NCBI RefSeq assembly: GCF_014839835.1
Contig: NC_071646.1
Location: 5,946,001 to 6,010,000, forward strand
DNA length: 64,000 bases
Direction: 5' to 3'
Source of the DNA: Dryobates pubescens
Taxonomy: Eukaryota; Chordata; Aves; Piciformes; Picidae
The notes beneath the pieces were generated by a model. That model was not told the DNA's origin. It was given only the letters and a program-made list of their open reading frames with translations, and ran no database searches. Below are positions 56,200 through 64,000 of this stretch, in pieces. The number at the start of each line of letters is the position of its first letter. Position 1 is the stretch's first letter. Both the position numbers and the translations under genes were made by a program.

Positions 56200-57960
56200 G
56201 GGTACAGGAAGAATGGGGGGGGGGAAGGGGGGTTCAAGCCTGACCTGGGGCAGGAGGGGGTCCTGGGGCAGGAGGGGGTCCTGGGGCAGGAGGGGGTCCT
56301 GCTGCTCCCTCTTCCTCCACCCCCACCCCAGGGCTCTCCCCCAGCCCCACTCAGTGGCTCAGACAAAAGCCACTGGTGGAGCACATTTGGCATGCAAAGA
56401 GGGGCTGGGGGCTATGTGCCCCCCCTCCCTCCCCCCCAAATCTGGGGACCCCTCCGCTGCCTTGGGGTCCTCCCCCCCAGCACCTTGGTGTCCCCCACAG
56501 CCTTGAACACCCCCAAGTCCCATGGCCCCTTCCATACTCCGGGACCCCCTCCACACTCTGGAACCCCCTCCACACTCTGGGGTCACCCACACCCTGGTAC
56601 CCCCTTCCCCCCCCTGTGATTGGGGTCCCTCCTGGGGCTCCCCCACGCACACCCCAGGCTCCCCCCCACCTCCCTGGTACTCTCTGCAAGCCTCATGACC
56701 ACCACCCCTCTCCCACCCCCACCCCCCATTCTGCCCTCTCCATGTTCCAAGGCCCCCCCACGTCGTGGGACCCCTCCCCACACCCTGAGGTCTCCCAAGA
56801 GTCTGGGACCCCTTAGCCCACGCCCTGGCATCCCCCCTGCCCCCCTGGCAGGAGATGGGTGCAAGGTGGGAGGGGGGTGGGTGCTTCAGTTTCCCTCGGG
56901 GGGTTGGGGGGGGGTCGTGCGGCTGGCAGCCCGGCCCCCCCAGGTTGCCGTGGGAAGGCGCCGTGGCTGCACCCATGGGTGCCGGGGAGGGAGCCCTGGC
57001 GGCAGCCCCACCCCGGAGCGGCCGGGCAGGGCCCAGAGCCCTTTGATGGAGCCGGGGAGGAGCTCTGTGAGTCAGCGCAGCCCTCGGGGGGGCGTCCCGG
57101 GGCGGCTCCCCAGCAGCATCCACCCTGCCCCCGCCCCGCACCCGGCCCTGCGCCCGGCCAACCCCCACCCATCCGACTCGTTCTGCTGCCCCGGGCTGGG
57201 CCCTGCACCGGCCTGCCCGGCACCCGCACCCTGCGCTGGGGGGCAGGATGGGTGCTGCCGTGGGTGCTGGGGGAAGGGAGGCCGGGATGGGTGCTGCTAG
57301 AGAGGCGCCAGGATGGGTGCTGCTGGGGGGTGCTGGGATGGGTGCTGGAAGCGAGGCATGGGGGACGGGATGGGTGCTGGGGTGGGTGCTGGGGGAAGGG
57401 AGGCCGGGATGGGTGCTGCTGGAGGACAGGATTGGGTGCTTGGATGGGTGCTGGAAGCGAGGCATGGGGGACGGGATGGGTGCTACTGGGGGTCTGCCAG
57501 GATGGGTGCTGGGGTGGGTGCTGGGGGAAGGGAGGTCAGGATGGGTGCTGGGATGGGTGCTGCTGGAGGTTACCAAAAGGGGTGGTGGGATGGGTGCCGG
57601 GGGGGGGGCAGGATGGGTGCCGGGGGAGCCAGATAAGTGCTGGAGGGGTTGGGATGGGCACTGGGGTGGGTACCAGAGGGCACTAAGCTGAGTGCTGGGG
57701 TGCCAGGCCGGGTGCCAGGCCGGGTGCCAGGCGCACCATGGGGGGGCTCCACCCACGACTCCCTGAACCCCACTTGGCAGCACTGGGGATATGCTGCACA
57801 CCCCCCCCCCGGCCTCCCAGTGCCGCCCAGTGCCACACTGGGGGTCTCCCGGCGCCCCCCCAGCCCTGCAGTGCCCCCTGCCCACCTCCCCATGCTCCCC
57901 AGAGTGGCATCACAGCGAGGGGCAGCTGGCACCGGGCTGGGGCATGGGGCCCTGCCGTGT
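56200..57960. other. SARS1-CELSR2 intergenic region
   Basis: Holds a short 21-bp repeat (CAGGAGGGGGTCCTGGGG, 56250-56305), C-rich unique DNA (56300-56900), a stretch with CCTTTGATGGAGCC and TGTGAGTCAGCGC (57030-57085, TCF- and AP-1/MAF-like words), and a repeat of GGATGGGTGCTGCTGG / GGGGTGGGTGCTGGGG (57240-57660). No gene recognised. Confidence 0.7.
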
Positions 57961-57964
57961 GCTG

Positions 57965-59930
57965 GGGCGTGACACGTGTGTGACGTGACACATGTGTGTC
58001 ACAAGGGTCATGTGTGGCATGTATGTGTCGTGTGACACGTGTGTGGCACAAGGGTCAGGTGTGTGACACGTGTGGCACGTCTGTGACATGTATGGCACCC
58101 GTGTCACGTGTGTGCATGTCCCCTACACGTGTGTGCTGTGTGTGCTCCTTGCCTGCCTTGTGCACGTGTGTGCTGCGTGTGCCCTGTACATGTGTGCCCT
58201 GTACATGTGTGTGCCCTGTACATGTGTGCCCTGTACATGTGTGTGCTCTGTACATGTGTGTGCCCCGTACATGTGTGCTCTGTACATGTGTGTGCCCTGT
58301 ACATGTGTGCCCTGTACATGTGTGTGCTCTGTACATGTGTGTGCCCCGTACATGTGTGCTCTGTACATGTGTGTGCCCTGTACATGTGTGTGCCTCGTAC
58401 ATGTGTGTGCCCTGTACATGTGTGTGCTCTGTACATGTGTGTGCTCTGTACATGTGTGTGCTCTGTACATGTGTGTGCCCCGTACATGTGTGCTCTGTAC
58501 ATGTGTGTGCTCTGTGTGTGCTCTCCATGCCTCATGCCCTGTGCAGGACAAGGCATGTGCAGAGCATGACACAGAACATGCATGGGCAGGGCATGAGACA
58601 TGCAACACACACATGGATGTGGCCACACAGCACACACATGTGCAGGGCAAGAGACACACAGAGCACACATGGATGTGACCACACTGCACACACATGTGCA
58701 GGGCATGAGACACACAGCACGCACATGGATGTGACCACACTGCACACACATGTGCAGGGCACATGCAGAACACAGATGCACAAGGCATGCACAGGACACA
58801 CACACGGCATGCCTTGTACATGTATGTTCTGCATGTGCTCTGTGTGCTGTGCCTGCACATGTGTGTTCTGTGTGCTCTCTGCAGCTGCCTCCTCCATGCA
58901 TGTTCTGTGCATTCTTCATGCACACACCCTGTGCATGTATGTTCTGAGCATGCTCCATGCACATGCTCTGCCCATGCATGTTTTCTGGGTCATGCCTTGT
59001 GCATGTGTGTCCTGTGTCCGTGCCCTGCACTCACATGTTCTGTGTGTGCTCTGTGCACACACCTTCTACACGTGTGTTCTGTGTCACACCCTCTACATCT
59101 GTGCTCTCTCCATGTGCCATGCCCCCATATGTACATTCTGTGTGCTCTGTGCAGACACCCTGTACATGCATGTTCTGTGTCATGCCTTCTACATGCACGT
59201 TCCCTATGCTGTCTGTGTCATGCCTTGTACAGACATGTCCCATGTGCATGCCCTCTACATGTATGCTTTCTGTCTCACATATGTTATGTGTGCCCATGGC
59301 CTGTGCCTGTGTGTTCTATATGTGCTCTGTGCATCGTGCCCTGCACATGCATGTTCCGTGTGCATGCCCTTTACACGTGTGTTCTCTGTGTCATGCCATG
59401 TGCATGTGTGTTCTGTGCCATGCACTGCACACACATGTTCTGTGCCATGCCCTGCACACACATGTTCTGTGCCATGCCCTGCACATGTGTGTTCTGTGCC
59501 ATGCCCTGCACATACATGTTCTGTGCCATGCCCTGCACATGTGTGTTCTGTGCCATGCCCTGCACACACATGTTCTGTGCCATGCCCTGCACATACATGT
59601 TCTGTGCCATGCCCTGCCCACACATGTTCTGTGCCATGCCCTGCACATGTGTGTTCTGTGCCATGCCCTGCACATACATGTTCTGTGCCATGCCCTGCAC
59701 ATGTGTGTTCTGTGCCATGCACTGCACACACATGTTCTGTGCCATGCCCTGCACATACATGTTCTGTGCCATGCCCTGCCCACACATGTTCTGTGCCATG
59801 CCCTGCACATCTATGTTCTGTGCCATGCCCTGCACATGTGTGTTCCGTGCCATGCCCAGCACATGTGTGTTCCGTGCCATGCCCAGCACATGTATGTTCC
59901 ACACGTTCCCTGCCCGGCCCGCGCCTGTGC
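57965..59930. repeat. GTACATGTGTGTGC / TGCCATGCCCTGCACA repeat region upstream of CELSR2
   Basis: From 58175 to 58520 units of 15-19 bases (CCCTGTACATGTGTGTG) repeat more than 20 times. From 58560 to 59390 looser CA/TG-rich text follows. From 59395 to 59890 units of 24-25 bases (TTCTGTGCCATGCCCTGCAC) repeat about 20 times. Much alternates purine and pyrimidine, so it is Z-DNA-prone. A plus-strand open frame of 830 codons runs across it and into the CELSR2 exon; it is a repeat shadow. Confidence 0.95.
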
Positions 59931-60034
59931 TCTGCGTGCACTCCATGTGCCTCCCCCTTGCTCCTCGCTGCCTCCGGTGCCCCCCGGTGCAGCCCCGGGC
60001 TCTGGGGGGTTGTCTGGAGGTGGTCCTGGGGGGC

Positions 60035-60186
60035 GCTGTGGGAGTGCAGCGCGGCCCCTTTAAGCGCGGCGCCGATGGGTGCAGCTCCCGGCCCCGCCCC
60101 GGCGGGAGCGCGCGGGCGGCGGGAGCGCGCAGGCGGCGACACCGGCTGGGGCTCAGCGGGCACCGGCGGCACCGGCCGCACCGGCC
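60035..60186 (+). promoter_or_regulatory. CELSR2: CELSR2 CpG-island promoter and 5' UTR (approximate)
   Basis: CpG-dense with a GC box CCCCGCCCC near 60090 and a possible TATA-like CCTTTAAG at 60057. The transcription start probably lies near 60080-60120. Confidence 0.5.

Positions 60187-64000
<3,814 letters not shown>

Noticed and set aside
57030-57085. Enhancer with TCF and AP-1/MAF words upstream of CELSR2
   Set aside because: Single short motif matches in GC-rich unique DNA are too weak to call without conservation or chromatin data.

Overview
The window looks like GC-rich microchromosomal DNA from a bird. It holds vertebrate genes with canonical GT-AG introns, CpG-island promoters and many CR1 LINE fragments. 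Several CR1 copies are nearly identical, which means recent CR1 activity. That would fit a CR1-rich lineage such as woodpeckers and relatives, but this order-level guess is only inference.

Five genes can be read from the sequence. On the minus strand at the left edge are exon 2 (partial) and exon 1 of STRIP1, with a CpG-island promoter carrying four YY1-type motifs. On the plus strand follow SCARNA2 (about 3592-3915), recognised by its TATA box, GU-rich domain and two guide elements complementary to U2 snRNA around G25 and C61; ELAPOR1/KIAA1324 (6122-35647, 22 coding exons, 994 aa, every splice phase agrees); SARS1, cytosolic seryl-tRNA synthetase (38022-55885, 11 exons, 515 aa); and the first coding exon of CELSR2 (from 60187, running off the right edge inside the sixth cadherin repeat). 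The order SCARNA2-ELAPOR1-SARS1-CELSR2 is the same as on human 1p13.3. STRIP1 lies elsewhere on 1p13.3 in human, so its position here is a local rearrangement relative to human.

The non-coding part is unusual. Nearly every intron of ELAPOR1 and most introns of SARS1 are filled by their own tandem array (units of roughly 12-110 bp). Some arrays carry copies of the neighbouring exon end plus its splice donor: ELAPOR1 intron 19, ELAPOR1 introns 7 and 9 (similar to the end of exon 9), and SARS1 intron 6, where the last 54 bases of exon 6 are repeated three more times as pseudoexons. Others are seeded by CR1 sequence (17396-17940 and 54530-54830). Arrays whose unit has no stop in any frame give very long open frames that are not genes.

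CELSR2 begins with a signal peptide followed by a repeat-rich Gly/Thr/Ser domain of about 630 aa absent from the human protein as I know it. The reading frame changes once inside this domain, near 61343, next to a one-base difference between adjacent repeat units. A polybasic RRRR site and cadherin repeats follow.

The genes have no shared pathway: STRIP1 (STRIPAK scaffold), SCARNA2 (U2 snRNA modification), ELAPOR1 (endosome/lysosome membrane protein), SARS1 (translation) and CELSR2 (planar cell polarity adhesion GPCR). Their grouping is inherited synteny.
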